From Streptomyces sp. NBC_00464 (GTDB lineage Bacteria > Actinomycetota > Actinomycetes > Streptomycetales > Streptomycetaceae): a DNA stretch of 64,000 bases. Positions 1 to 10,007 of this stretch are shown in pieces. The notes beneath the pieces were generated by a model, which was not told the origin of the DNA, did not search any database, and saw nothing but the letters and a program-made list of their open reading frames with translations. A program made the translations under genes and the position numbers. The stretch's first letter is position 1, and each line of letters opens with the position of its first letter. The stretch lies in NCBI RefSeq assembly GCF_036013915.1, contig NZ_CP107899.1, positions 620,001 to 684,000 of the forward strand, written 5' to 3'.

Positions 1-142
1 CCGCCGAGCGTATGAAACCCGTCGCCCGCGAGACGACGGAACCGGCGGCCATGACGGCGCCGCTGCGCAGCACCGAGCCGGAGCCCTGGCGTTCGCGCTG
101 CTCGGGGGCGACCGTGCCGGTGGTCGCGTCCGCGGCCGTCAC
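1..142 (-). CDS. murJ: MurJ/MviN-like lipid II flippase, N-terminus only
   Basis: This is a partial gene whose 3' part lies beyond base 1. About 47 codons are visible. After a hydrophilic leader they read SVLRSGAVMAAGSVVSRATG, the usual first transmembrane segment of MurJ/MviN, which flips lipid II across the membrane. The start is a GTG overlapping the TGA of the preceding femX gene by 4 bases, so the two are translationally coupled. Pairing with a FemX-type enzyme fits a cell-wall precursor role. The call rests on a short segment only; another MATE-like flippase is possible. Confidence 0.7.
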   Translation of the reverse strand, partial: MTAADATTGTVAPEQRERQGSGSVLRSGAVMAAGSVVSRATGFIRSA

Positions 143-1302
143 CGGTGTGCCAGATAGGCCTGGAACGCCCGGTACAGCGCCTTGTTGGCTGCTCCGCCCA
201 CCGATGTCTCCCACTCTCCGAGGGTCTCCACGACCTGCCCTCCGGTGCCGAACTTCCAGCGCAGCAGCCCGAAGGGGCGGTCGTCGGGATCGAGCGTGGA
301 GGATACCCCGCGCATGTCGTACACCTCCGCCCCCTGGGCCTGTGCGTCGAGGAGCATCTGCCACTGCAGGGCGTTGCTGGGGCGGACCTCGCGGCGGTGG
401 TCGGCGGAGGCGCCCGTCTGGTACCAGACCCGGCGCCCGGTGCTGATCATGGTGTGGGCGGCGAGGATCTCGCCCTGGTGCACGGCGAGGCAGAGCTTCA
501 TCCGGCCCGGCTGTTCGGCGTTGAGCGCGGCGTACTGGCGCTGGTAGTAGGCGAGGGAGCGGCCGAGCCGGAAGCCGTCGCGTTCTTCGGTGATCCGCAA
601 CAGGCGGTGGAACTCGGGGAGTTCGGCCGCACCGCCGGTGACGATGCGCACCCCCGCCTTTCCGGCCCGGCGGACGTTGCGGCGCCACTCCTGATTGAGC
701 CCGGACCACAGATCCTCGGGGGTCCGTCCGGCGAGGGGCACCCGGAAGACGTACCGGGGCTGGGCGTCGGCGTCGTCGCCGTCCCCGCCGCAGCGCCGCC
801 AGCCACGGGCCCGGAGCCGGTCGGCCACTGCCGCCCCGAGCGGATCGACCTCGCTCGCCAGTACGTCACCCACCGTGCGGCCGGGGCCGGTGGCGGCCTT
901 GAGCCGGGCGGTGTCCCAGCGGCGGTAGGCCGGGGACGGTCCGATGCGTACGGCGAACGCCCCCGCGCCGCGCAGATGGGCCATGAGCGGCCGGAGCCAG
1001 CGGTCGATTCCGGGATCGGCCCAGTTCGCGACCGGCCCTTCCGGTATATAGGCGAAGTATTTCCGGGTGCCCGGAAATTGCCGGTAGAGAATCAACGCAC
1101 TCCCAGCCAATTCACCGTGGTCGCCGAGCCAGCCGACCGTTTCCGACTTCCACTGCTCTTTCACGTCGGCCCAGGACGGGTACTGGAGAAAGCTCGCGTC
1201 CGCGTGCGTGGCCACCTGTGTCCGGTGCTCGGCGGCGGTCAGACCGCATATGCGCAGTTCCTGGTCACGGCTGCGTTCTCCGGTCGCGAGCAGCGCTGAC
1301 AT
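139..1302 (-). CDS. FemX/FemAB-family lipid II aminoacyltransferase (GNAT-fold)
   Basis: 387-residue FemAB-family enzyme, which uses aminoacyl-tRNA to add cross-bridge amino acids (glycine in Streptomyces) to lipid II at the inner membrane face. Two GNAT-like halves are visible. The second half has the NQEWRRNVRRAGKAGVR stretch and a late block with ALQWQMLLDAQ and YDMRGVSS typical of FemX/VanK proteins. The ATG at 1302 is preceded by a GAGGGAGGG Shine-Dalgarno; an upstream extension in the same frame lacks one. It overlaps a MurJ-like gene by 4 bases. Family call is firm; the amino acid transferred is inferred. Confidence 0.85.
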   Translation of the reverse strand: MSALLATGERSRDQELRICGLTAAEHRTQVATHADASFLQYPSWADVKEQWKSETVGWLGDHGELAGSALILYRQFPGTRKYFAYIPEGPVANWADPGIDRWLRPLMAHLRGAGAFAVRIGPSPAYRRWDTARLKAATGPGRTVGDVLASEVDPLGAAVADRLRARGWRRCGGDGDDADAQPRYVFRVPLAGRTPEDLWSGLNQEWRRNVRRAGKAGVRIVTGGAAELPEFHRLLRITEERDGFRLGRSLAYYQRQYAALNAEQPGRMKLCLAVHQGEILAAHTMISTGRRVWYQTGASADHRREVRPSNALQWQMLLDAQAQGAEVYDMRGVSSTLDPDDRPFGLLRWKFGTGGQVVETLGEWETSVGGAANKALYRAFQAYLAHR

Positions 1303-1579
1303 GTCCGTGGCCCTCCCTCGTGGGCCCCGCGGCCGTTCTGCGGGGCTGCACAGGATGCTCACAGCGGACCATGACCGGGCTGCGCGCCGGATGTGACCGG
1401 ACGATGACCGTTGCGCTGCGTTTCCTGTCACACACCGCATTCCCGCTTTTCCGTGGATTTACGGAACTTAGGCTCACGGGCAATGGGGGTGCGATGCCAC
1501 CCTTCGATTGCCGACCGGCCACAGGCTCCGGCGAATGCCTCTCCTTCGATGACAGAGCAAGGCCCAGGAGGTTTTTCCG

Positions 1580-2821
1580 TTGATCCCCGCCCCTTTCATA
1601 TCCCCCCCTCGGCGCGCTGCCCGTTCCGCTCCGTCCGCCCGTCCTGCCCGGCTCGCCCTGATCGCCGGCACGGCGGTGCTCGGCGCCGCCCTCACTGCCT
1701 GCTCCGGCGGTGCCGCGGCCTCGGGCCATGACGCGGGGCGGGCGCAGGACGCCGGCCCTTCGAAGGCTGCGAAGACCCGGATCTCGGTGAACCTCCACGG
1801 CACCGCGGCCGCCGCGGGCAAGCCGGTGAAGGTGACGCTGGCCGCCGGGAAGCTGCACACCGTCACGGTCTCGGCGGACGCGGGCGACGCCCTCACCGGC
1901 CGGCTGTCCCCCGACGGCCGGACCTGGACCTCGGACCGGGTGGCCGCGCCCGGCACCACGTACCGCGTCGAGGCGAAGGACACCGGGGGTGGCAGTGACA
2001 CGGCCGGGTTCACGACCGCGGCAGCGGACAGGGTGAACAAGCTGACGCTCGCCCCCGGAAAGAACACCACGGTCGGCATCGCCCAGCCGCTGTCCATCGT
2101 GTTCGACCACCCGGTGAAGAACAAGGCGGCGGTGGAGAAGGCGCTCAAGGTCTCCACCTCGAACAACACCGAGGGCTCCTGGGGGTGGCTGCAGGACTAC
2201 TCGGGCCGGGACCGTGTGGACTGGCGGCCCCGGGAGTACTGGAAGTCCGGCACCCGGATCACGCTCGACGCCGATCTCAACGGCGTCGACTCGGGTCCCT
2301 CGGGCGGCTGGTTCGTACGCGACTACGCGACGACGTTCACCATCGGCAGCAGTCAGGTGGTCGAGGTGGACCTGGACCGTCACCGGCTGGCCCTGAAGCG
2401 GGACGGCAGGACCGTCATGGACGTGCCCATGTCCGCGGGCACACCGGGCGGCGACAGGGCGTCCTGGCGGGGCACTGCGGTGCTGATGGCGAAGGAGGGC
2501 ACGATCAACATGCGCTCCGAGACGGTGGGCCTCGGTGACCTCTACGACAAGATGGTCGACTACTCGATGCGGCTGACCTGGTCGGGCATGTACGCCCATG
2601 CGGCGCCGTGGAACGCCGCGTACTTCGGGGTGGCCAACCACAGTTCCGGCTGTGTCGGGATGAGCGACGCCGACGCCGCTTCCCTCTACCGCCGGGCCCG
2701 CGTCGGCGACCCCTTCGAGATCACCGGCGCCGACGCCAAGGGCACGGTCGCGGAGGGCAACGGCTACGGGGCGTGGAACGTCTCCTGGGCCGACTGGCGA
2801 ACCAGGAGCGCACTGAGCTGA
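1580..2821 (+). CDS. L,D-transpeptidase lipoprotein (Ig-like + YkuD)
   Basis: 413-residue lipoprotein that would form 3-3 peptidoglycan cross-links outside the membrane. It has an N-terminal signal with lipobox LTAC (Cys about residue 41), a long Ig-like region, then a YkuD domain. The YkuD catalytic motif is NHSSGCVGM near residue 355, with a further His earlier at MYAHAAPWN. This is the architecture of mycobacterial LdtMt2-type enzymes. The start is TTG at 1580, nine bases after an AGGAGG site at 1566-1571. It is divergent from femX across a 277-base gap. Confidence 0.9.
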   Translation: MIPAPFISPPRRAARSAPSARPARLALIAGTAVLGAALTACSGGAAASGHDAGRAQDAGPSKAAKTRISVNLHGTAAAAGKPVKVTLAAGKLHTVTVSADAGDALTGRLSPDGRTWTSDRVAAPGTTYRVEAKDTGGGSDTAGFTTAAADRVNKLTLAPGKNTTVGIAQPLSIVFDHPVKNKAAVEKALKVSTSNNTEGSWGWLQDYSGRDRVDWRPREYWKSGTRITLDADLNGVDSGPSGGWFVRDYATTFTIGSSQVVEVDLDRHRLALKRDGRTVMDVPMSAGTPGGDRASWRGTAVLMAKEGTINMRSETVGLGDLYDKMVDYSMRLTWSGMYAHAAPWNAAYFGVANHSSGCVGMSDADAASLYRRARVGDPFEITGADAKGTVAEGNGYGAWNVSWADWRTRSALS

Positions 2822-2992
2822 CGACCGGCCATAGGCGCTCCCGGCCGACGGCCCGGCCCGGCCCGGCATGCAGCTGACCTTCTCCCCGCCCGGCACGGGC
2901 CTTCGCAGGCGTCCGCGCCGTGGGCGAGAGGTGATCACCGGCTGCTGCCGGACGGGCACCGCTGCCCGGGACCGCCTCGCGGCAGGTCCCGG

Positions 2993-3865
2993 CTACTGCG
3001 CTCCCGGCATCAACTTCCCCGGTTCGGCCGGGGCGACGCCCGCCGCCTCGGTCTTCGGGTTGCGCCGCTGCCGCTTCGCCACCCAGGTGGCGAACCAGGA
3101 GAGCAGCATGCACATCCCGATGTAGATCGGCGAGATCACCATCACCACGGGGATGAAGGGGAGATCGTAGTCGAGGTTGGACGCGATGAGCTTCCCCGCG
3201 TGAAGGAATTCCTCGTAGGTGATCAGGTATCCCAGCGAGGTGTCCTTCAGTGCCACCACCAGCTGACTGATGATGGTGGGCAACATCGCGCGCACCGCCT
3301 GCGGAGCCAGGACGAAGGTCGTGACCTGTGTCTTGCGCAGGCCCAGGGCGAACGCCGCCTCGCCCTGGCCGCGCTCCACCGAATTGACACCGGTACGGAA
3401 CACCTCGGCGAGCACCGAGCCGTTGTACAGCGTCAGCCCGGCGACCAGGGCCGGCAGCGGCTGCACCTTCAGCGCGACGAAGATGAAGAAGATCATCACC
3501 AGGACGGGCATGGCCCGGAAGAACTCGACGAGGATCGTCGCCACCCAGCGCACCGGCCGGTGGTCGGAGAGTCTCCCCACCGCGAGGACGGCCCCGAGTG
3601 CCAGCGAGAGCACCGCGGCGTACGCGAACGCCTTGAGGGTGTTGCCGAGCCCGCGCAGCAGCAGTTCCTGAATGCCCTTGTACTCGAAGGGCGTCCACTT
3701 GGCGCTGGTGAACTGGTCGGTGTCGAAGAGCAGATAGATGACCCAGCCGACCAGGGCGAGGATGAGGATCGTCGAGACGATCCCGTACACGAGATGCCGC
3801 TTGCGGGTCTGCGGACCGGGAATGTCGTACAGCACGGTCGCGCTGGGTGCGGAGTGGGCGGTCAT
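2993..3865 (-). CDS. gluD: Glutamate ABC transporter permease GluD
   Basis: 290-residue membrane permease of a polar amino-acid ABC importer. It has an extended N-terminus with one transmembrane segment, then the HisM-type permease block with five more segments. The EAA loop, which contacts the ATPase, reads EAAFALGLRKTQ near residue 170. It is the last gene of the gluA-B-C-D order read on the minus strand and overlaps gluC by 4 bases. Corynebacterium and Streptomyces use this set for glutamate uptake; substrate is inferred from gene order and similarity. Confidence 0.88.
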   Translation of the reverse strand: MTAHSAPSATVLYDIPGPQTRKRHLVYGIVSTILILALVGWVIYLLFDTDQFTSAKWTPFEYKGIQELLLRGLGNTLKAFAYAAVLSLALGAVLAVGRLSDHRPVRWVATILVEFFRAMPVLVMIFFIFVALKVQPLPALVAGLTLYNGSVLAEVFRTGVNSVERGQGEAAFALGLRKTQVTTFVLAPQAVRAMLPTIISQLVVALKDTSLGYLITYEEFLHAGKLIASNLDYDLPFIPVVMVISPIYIGMCMLLSWFATWVAKRQRRNPKTEAAGVAPAEPGKLMPGAQ

Positions 3866-4506
3866 CGGGCGACTCCCCAGCGCTTTTCCAGCACGTTGAA
3901 GATCGCGCTGATGGTCAGAGTGATGATCAGGTACCCGACGGCGATCCAGACGAAGGTCCAGATGATGCTGTAGCCCAGCTCGTTCAGGGTCTTGTAGGTG
4001 CCGAGCAGTTCGGTGACGCTGAACGCCCCCGCGATCGCCGAGTTCTTGGCGAGCGCGATGAGCGTCGATCCGATCGGCGGAATCACCGACCGGAACGCCT
4101 GCGGGAGCACCACGTTGCCCAGCGTCTGAGCGAACGTCATACCGAGACTGCGCGCAGCCTCACCCTGGCCGGTGGGCACCGTGTTGATGCCGGAGCGCAG
4201 CACCTCGCAGATGAAGGCGGAGGTGTAGCAGCCGAGGGCGAGGATCGCGAAGACGTTGAACGGCAGCACCAGGCCGAAGCGTGGCAGGCCGAGCAGTACG
4301 GCGAAGAAGAGCAGCGTCAACGGCGTGTTGCGCAGCACGGTCACCCAGACCGTGCCGAGTACCCGGAGCGAGCCGACGGGCGCCACCCGGCAGGAGGCCA
4401 TGACGAAGCCGACGACCAACGCCAGGATCGAGGCGTAGAAGGTCAGTTCGACGGTTCCGAGGAAGCCCTTGGCGTAGAGCGAGAAGTTGTCGGTGAGTAC
4501 GTCCAT
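3862..4506 (-). CDS. gluC: Glutamate ABC transporter permease GluC
   Basis: 214-residue permease with five or six hydrophobic segments and the EAARSLGMTFAQ coupling loop near residue 110. It pairs with GluD to form the membrane channel of the importer. It follows gluB by 17 bases and overlaps gluD by 4 bases, indicating a single operon. Confidence 0.88.
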   Translation of the reverse strand: MDVLTDNFSLYAKGFLGTVELTFYASILALVVGFVMASCRVAPVGSLRVLGTVWVTVLRNTPLTLLFFAVLLGLPRFGLVLPFNVFAILALGCYTSAFICEVLRSGINTVPTGQGEAARSLGMTFAQTLGNVVLPQAFRSVIPPIGSTLIALAKNSAIAGAFSVTELLGTYKTLNELGYSIIWTFVWIAVGYLIITLTISAIFNVLEKRWGVAR

Positions 4507-4523
4507 GTGTCGTGGCCGTCCTC

Positions 4524-5438
4524 TCAGTTCGCCGGGTAGCGGTCGATGGGCGGCGGCTTCGGCGCTGGAGCCCCGGAGAGGCCGAGTGTCGCCTCGAACG
4601 CCTTCTTCCAGTTGCCGTTCTTCTCGTTGGCCTCCAGTGCGTCGTCGAGCGCGAACCGCAGCGCGTTGTCGCTGCGCGGGACCCCGATGCCGTACGGCTC
4701 CTCGGAGAAGGGCTTGCCGACGACCTTCATCTCGTCGGGCGCCTTCGCGGCGAAGCCCAGCAGGATCGCGTCATCGGTGGTGACGACGTCGACCTGGTAC
4801 GTCAGCAGGTTGTCGACGCAGATCGAGTACGTGTCGTAGGCGACCAGCTTCGCCTTCGGGTAGTCGGCGGCGATCCGCTGGTACGGGGTCGAACCTGCCG
4901 CCGAACAGACCGTCTTGCCGGCCAGGTCCTGCGGTCCGTGGATGTCGTTCTCGTCCGTGCGGACCAACAGCCCCTGACCGGCCATGTAGTAGGGGCCGGC
5001 GAACCCGACGAGCTTCTTGCGCATGTCGTTGATGGTGTAGGTGCCGACGTAGTAGTCGATCTGCCCGTTCTGCAGGGCGGTCTCGCGGTTGGCCGAGGCG
5101 ATGGTCTTGAACCTGATGGTCTTCGGGTCGAAGCCCAGCGAGGCGGCCATCATGCGGGCGATCTCGATGTCGAAACCGGAGTAGATCCCGGTGGCCGGGT
5201 CCTTCTCGCCGAGGTAGGGCTGGTCCTCCTTGGCCCCCACCCGCAGGTATCCGCGCTTCTTCGCGCTGGTCCAGGTCTTGGAGTCCGGCAGCTGGAAGGA
5301 CTTGTCCACCTTGTAGACCGGCAGCGCCTCGCGCTGCGGCCCCTTCACCGGCGGGCTGCCGTCCTTGCCGCAGCCCGCCGCGAGGACGGCCAGCAGCAGG
5401 CCGGCACAGGCGGCCAGTACTCTTCTCGTACGCAACAC
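4524..5438 (-). CDS. gluB: Glutamate-binding lipoprotein GluB
   Basis: 304-residue solute-binding protein (SBP_bac_3) tethered outside the membrane. Lipobox LAAGC places the modified Cys at residue 23. Typical elements follow: LRVGAKEDQPYLG at the start of lobe one, GFDIEIARMMA, and TINDMRKKLVGFAGPYY in the ligand-binding region. It delivers glutamate or a related amino acid to GluCD. It sits between gluA (11-base gap) and gluC in one operon. Confidence 0.9.
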   Translation of the reverse strand: MLRTRRVLAACAGLLLAVLAAGCGKDGSPPVKGPQREALPVYKVDKSFQLPDSKTWTSAKKRGYLRVGAKEDQPYLGEKDPATGIYSGFDIEIARMMAASLGFDPKTIRFKTIASANRETALQNGQIDYYVGTYTINDMRKKLVGFAGPYYMAGQGLLVRTDENDIHGPQDLAGKTVCSAAGSTPYQRIAADYPKAKLVAYDTYSICVDNLLTYQVDVVTTDDAILLGFAAKAPDEMKVVGKPFSEEPYGIGVPRSDNALRFALDDALEANEKNGNWKKAFEATLGLSGAPAPKPPPIDRYPAN

Positions 5439-5449
5439 AGGGCCTCCCG

Positions 5450-6193
<744 letters not shown>

Positions 6194-6326
6194 ACGCTGC
6201 CCTACCCACTTATCGCTATGTCGAGGTCAGCGCAAACTATCCACCCCGGAAAGGGACTTCACACCCGACACGCGTAAATGGGGCATAAGGCGTTTTATCT
6301 CGTCGCAGGGTGTGCGCGACCCGTCG

Positions 6327-6767
6327 TCACCCCTCGGCCGACTCCGAATACACCTGCGACAGCTCGGGACTGCCCGTCATCGCCCATTCCAGACCGGCCT
6401 CGACCACATCGATCTCGCGCCCCGAGGCGAGCCGCACCACGGGCTGACCGCTCGGCCAGATGTGCCAGAGCGCACCGGCGACGTTGCGCACCAGGACCGT
6501 GCCCAGATAGAGGCCCGCGTCATTGCCCAGCCAGGGCAACTCCTCCGGATCGTCGCGCCAGCGCGGCGGCAACTGGTCGAGCGCCGCCAACGAGGCCGGA
6601 CTGTCGTCGAGTTCGAGCCCCCGTTCCCCGACCCGGACGCGCAGAAGCTCACATTCGGCGAGCAGTTCGGCCACGCCTTCCGGGTCTGCCTCGACGGCGG
6701 CCGCGAGCCCCGTCGACCGCGTTCCGTCGTGACGCTTAAGCCAGTTGTCCAAGAAAGGGATGTTCAT
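6327..6767 (-). CDS. Small conserved actinobacterial protein, DUF6278-like
   Basis: 146 residues beginning MNIPFLDNWLKRHD. It is soluble, with no signal peptide or membrane segment, and carries a conserved tryptophan-rich C-terminal half (PRWRDDPEELPWLGNDAGLY, then GALWHIWPSGQPVV). It resembles the Streptomyces family annotated DUF6278. No function is known to me. The ATG at 6767 was preferred over an in-frame upstream extension because the conserved sequence begins there. It is divergent from the next gene and separated from gluA by 133 bases. Confidence 0.7.
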   Translation of the reverse strand: MNIPFLDNWLKRHDGTRSTGLAAAVEADPEGVAELLAECELLRVRVGERGLELDDSPASLAALDQLPPRWRDDPEELPWLGNDAGLYLGTVLVRNVAGALWHIWPSGQPVVRLASGREIDVVEAGLEWAMTGSPELSQVYSESAEG

Positions 6768-7318
6768 ACCAGTCAGGGTCCCATCCCGGCCGGGATCCGC
6801 ACCACAGGGCGCGCGGCCTGTCGTTCGAGTGCTGAACACCACGCGTACGCCCCGCGTTCACCCGGACACGCTCCCGCCCGGCGAACACACGGGCCGGGCG
6901 TGCACGCGATGCGATCGGAAGGAACCGGAGAGAAGGGGAGAGAGCAGGGTGGAGGAGCTGGGCGTCGGGCTGGTAGTTTCCCCTTCATGAGCAGCCCCGA
7001 GTCCGACAGACGCTAGCCACCGGTCCCCGGTGGCTTCCCGCGTCCGAGCCCGACCGACTTCCCATCGTCAGGGCTGCCGCGCTGCCACCCCCGGACCCAT
7101 GCCGATGCGGGTCGCGCCGAGCGTGGCGCACGGGCTCAGCACTCCACATTCCCGGCTCCACGGTCCTGCTCCTGTTGTGCCGTGTCACAGGCATGACCGC
7201 ATGACCGTTGTGCTGACCTTCCGTTCCGCTGATCTGCCGCGTTGCCGCTCGTCGTCACGAGCGGGTGCGGCCCGCATCCCCGACCGGTTCTGTCCATCAG
7301 CCGACCATGGGGTTCTTC
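6768..7318. other. Intergenic region with one hairpin
   Basis: 550 bases with no convincing gene. A perfect 8-base inverted repeat with a 3-base loop sits at 7016-7034 (GCCACCGG...CCGGTGGC). A nine-codon reading frame just before it (ATG at 6988) is too short to call. Promoters for the genes on both sides should lie here, but no clear -35/-10 pair stands out. Confidence 0.4.
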
Positions 7319-8488
7319 ATGCCGTTTTCCGTCTACGCTCTCGGGCTCGCCGTCTTCGCCCAGGGCACTTCCGAGTTCATGCTGTCCGGTCTGCTTTCGG
7401 GCATCTCCCATGACCTGCACGTCTCCATTCCCGCCGCGGGCCTGCTGACCTCGGCGTTCGCCGTGGGCATGGTCCTCGGGGCGCCCGCGATGGCGCTCCT
7501 GGGCCGCAACTGGCCGCGCCGACGCGCCCTGTTGTCCTTCCTCTGCGTCTTCGCCGCCGTGCACGTCATCGGTGCGGTCACCTCCAGTTACGGGGTGCTG
7601 CTGGCCACCCGGGTCGTCGCGGCGGTGGCCAATGCCGGGTTCTGGGCCGTCGCCCTGGTCACCGCGGTCGCCCTCGCCGGACCCGCGGCAAGGGCGCGGG
7701 CCACGTCCGTGGTGGTCGGCGGTGTCACCGTCGCCTGTGTGGCGGGGGTGCCCGCGGGCGCTTGGCTGGGCGGGCAGTGGGGGTGGCGTGCGGCGTTCTG
7801 GGCCGTGGCCCTCGTCGCGCTGCCGGCCCTCGCCGTGATCGCGGCGACGATTCCGGCGGGACGCCCCGCGGCCACCCTGCCGAGCGCGTACACCGAGCTG
7901 CGGACGCTGGCCGGGTCCCGGCTGCTGCTGACCCTGCTGACGAGCGCACTCGTCCAGGGAGCGACCTTCTGCGCGTTCTCCTACCTCGAACCGGCCGCCC
8001 GGCACATCACCGGACTCGGCGCCGCGTGGGTGCCGGTGCTGCTCGCTCTGTTCGGCGTGGGCTCGTTCATCGGGGTCGCCGTCTGCGGCCGGATCATCGA
8101 CTCCCGTCCGGTCGCGCTGACTGCGGCCGGTCTGGCCGCTCTGACCGTCGGCTGGGCCCTGTTCGCGGCCGGCGCCGGCAGCCCGGTTGCGGTGGTCGCG
8201 CTCGTCCTCGTCCAGGGCATGCTCGCGTTCGGCACCGGAACGGCGATGATCTCGCACGTGTTCCGGCTGGCGGGCGGGGCGCCTACCCTGGCCGGTTCGT
8301 TCGCCACCGCGGCGTTCAACGTGGGCGCCGCGCTCGGGCCCTGGCTCGGCGGACTGGCGATCGGCGCGGGGCTCGGCTTTCGCTCGCCGCTGTGGGTGAG
8401 CGCACTGCTCATGGTCCTGGCGCTCGGCACCGCGGCGGCCGCCTCCCTGACGGCCGTACGTGCTCAGGCACCAGGGGTGGACGCCTGA
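7319..8488 (+). CDS. Cmx/CmlR-type MFS drug exporter
   Basis: 389-residue, 12-segment major facilitator close to the actinobacterial chloramphenicol exporters CmlR/Cmx. It opens MPFSVYALGLAVFAQGTSEF, and the GTSEFM block is shared with that group. Substrate is probably chloramphenicol or a related drug, exported by proton antiport; specificity cannot be proven from sequence. The ATG at 7319 follows GGGG by about 8 bases; ATG 7307 is an alternative. It converges on xthA. Confidence 0.8.
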   Translation: MPFSVYALGLAVFAQGTSEFMLSGLLSGISHDLHVSIPAAGLLTSAFAVGMVLGAPAMALLGRNWPRRRALLSFLCVFAAVHVIGAVTSSYGVLLATRVVAAVANAGFWAVALVTAVALAGPAARARATSVVVGGVTVACVAGVPAGAWLGGQWGWRAAFWAVALVALPALAVIAATIPAGRPAATLPSAYTELRTLAGSRLLLTLLTSALVQGATFCAFSYLEPAARHITGLGAAWVPVLLALFGVGSFIGVAVCGRIIDSRPVALTAAGLAALTVGWALFAAGAGSPVAVVALVLVQGMLAFGTGTAMISHVFRLAGGAPTLAGSFATAAFNVGAALGPWLGGLAIGAGLGFRSPLWVSALLMVLALGTAAAASLTAVRAQAPGVDA

Positions 8489-8501
8489 GCACGGCCGCTG
8501 A

Positions 8502-9281
8502 TCAGAGGTCGAGGTCGACGACCACCGGGGCGTGGTCGGAGGCGCCCTTGCCCTTGCGCTCCTCGCGGTCCACGTAGCTGTCCTTGACGGCGGCGGTGAA
8601 GGGGGTGTTGCCGTAGACGAGGTCGATCCGCATGCCCTTGTTCTTCGGGAAGCGCAGCTCGCGGTAGTCCCAGAAGGTGTACGGGCGGTCGTACTTCAGC
8701 GGGCGGGGCATCACGTCGGCGAGGCCCTCCTCGCGCAGGGTGGCGAGGGCGGCCCGCTCGGCGGGGGTGACATGGGTGGCGCCCTCGAAGAGGGCCGGGT
8801 CCCAGACGTCCTCGTCGGTCGGAGCCACGTTGAAGTCTCCGAGGACGGCAAACGGCTGCGCCCCCGCGGCATCCGCCGCCACCGCCTTCTGCAGCGCCTC
8901 GAACCAGCGCAGCTTGTAGGCGTAGTGCTCGTGCTCGACCTCGCGGCCGTTGGGCACGTAGACCGACCAGAGGCGGACCGGGCCACAGGTCGCGCTGATC
9001 GCCCGGGGCTCCTGCACGCCGTCGTAGTCGGGGCCGCCGGGCAGTCCCGACACGACGTCGGCCAGGCCGACACGGGAGACCAGCGCGACCCCGTTCCACC
9101 GCCCTGTGGCGTTGACCGCGGACTCGTAGCCGAGCTCGCGGAGCGCCTCGGCCGGGAACTGCTCGGCCGCGCACTTGGTCTCCTGGATGCACAGCACGTC
9201 CGTGCCGGTGCTCTCCAGCCAGGCCAGCAGCCTCGGCAGGCGGGCGGTGATCGAATTGACGTTCCAGGTGGCGATGCGCAT
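8502..9281 (-). CDS. xthA: Exodeoxyribonuclease III (AP endonuclease)
   Basis: 259-residue EEP-fold nuclease for repair of abasic and 3'-blocked DNA. The family residues are present: WNVNSITAR, the metal-binding Glu in IQETK, YVPNG, GDFNVAPTD and the C-terminal SDHAPV His. The start MRIATWNVNS at 9281 matches the usual N-terminus; the longer in-frame extension is not conserved. It is convergent with the exporter gene, with a 13-base gap. Confidence 0.93.
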   Translation of the reverse strand: MRIATWNVNSITARLPRLLAWLESTGTDVLCIQETKCAAEQFPAEALRELGYESAVNATGRWNGVALVSRVGLADVVSGLPGGPDYDGVQEPRAISATCGPVRLWSVYVPNGREVEHEHYAYKLRWFEALQKAVAADAAGAQPFAVLGDFNVAPTDEDVWDPALFEGATHVTPAERAALATLREEGLADVMPRPLKYDRPYTFWDYRELRFPKNKGMRIDLVYGNTPFTAAVKDSYVDREERKGKGASDHAPVVVDLDL

Positions 9282-9331
9282 GTACGTAAACCTAGCGGCT
9301 CCCACTGACAACGGGGCCGGGGCGGCTCCCG

Positions 9332-9994
9332 TCACACGCCGGTCGACTCCCCCGGAGTCAGCCGGGCGTGGTCGGCGCCGCCCAGGTTGCCGATGTGGGT
9401 GTCGTAGATCGGGCGGGCCAGGTCGGTGAGCAGCGCGTCGTGGATGTCGATGGCGCGGCGCGGCTTGACCTCGCGGACGTAGTCGATGACCTCGGAGATC
9501 TTGTTCCAGGGGGCCATCACCGGTACCAGCAGCGTGTCGACCGGATGTTCGGGCACGGTGAGGGCGTCGCCCGGGTGGAAGACGGAGCCGTCCACGAGGA
9601 AGCCGACGTTCGTGACCCTCGGGAGATCCGGATGGATCACGGCATGGAGCTCGCCGTGCACCTGGATGTCGAACCCGGCGGCCGAGAAGGTGTCGCCGTG
9701 GCCGACGGTGTGGACGCGCCCCGGGAACGCCGCGGCGAGCTGCCCCGCCACGCTGCCGAGCGTCCAGATCTCGGCGGCCGGGTCGGCCTCCAGGCCGGCG
9801 CGCAGCCGCTCCTCGTTGAAGTGGTCGGGGTGCTCGTGCGTCACCAGGATCGCCTCGGCGCCGATCGCGGCTTCCTGCTCGGAGAACCCGCCCGGGTCGA
9901 TGACGAGCGTGCGCCCGCCCTTCTCCAGTCGGATGCAGGAGTGGGACTGCTTGGTCAGCGTGAGCGCGAGCGGCTCGGGATTCTGGGCGTTCAT
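9332..9994 (-). CDS. MBL-fold metallo-hydrolase (UlaG/YtnP-like)
   Basis: 220 residues with the metal motif THEHPDHF near residue 57 and further His residues in HGELHAVIH and near the C-terminus. It resembles the small UlaG-like L-ascorbate-lactonase relatives common in actinomycetes. Substrate unknown. The ATG at 9994 is placed about 9 bases after a GCAGGATGG site; ATG 10003 is the alternative. It lies 13 bases downstream of pcaL on the same strand, so the two are probably cotranscribed. Confidence 0.8.
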   Translation of the reverse strand: MNAQNPEPLALTLTKQSHSCIRLEKGGRTLVIDPGGFSEQEAAIGAEAILVTHEHPDHFNEERLRAGLEADPAAEIWTLGSVAGQLAAAFPGRVHTVGHGDTFSAAGFDIQVHGELHAVIHPDLPRVTNVGFLVDGSVFHPGDALTVPEHPVDTLLVPVMAPWNKISEVIDYVREVKPRRAIDIHDALLTDLARPIYDTHIGNLGGADHARLTPGESTGV

Positions 9995-10007
9995 ACGGTC
10001 CATCCTG

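Noticed and set aside
6988..7017. Nine-codon leader peptide before the MFS exporter
   Set aside because: Too far upstream (about 300 bases) and unlike known chloramphenicol leader peptides.
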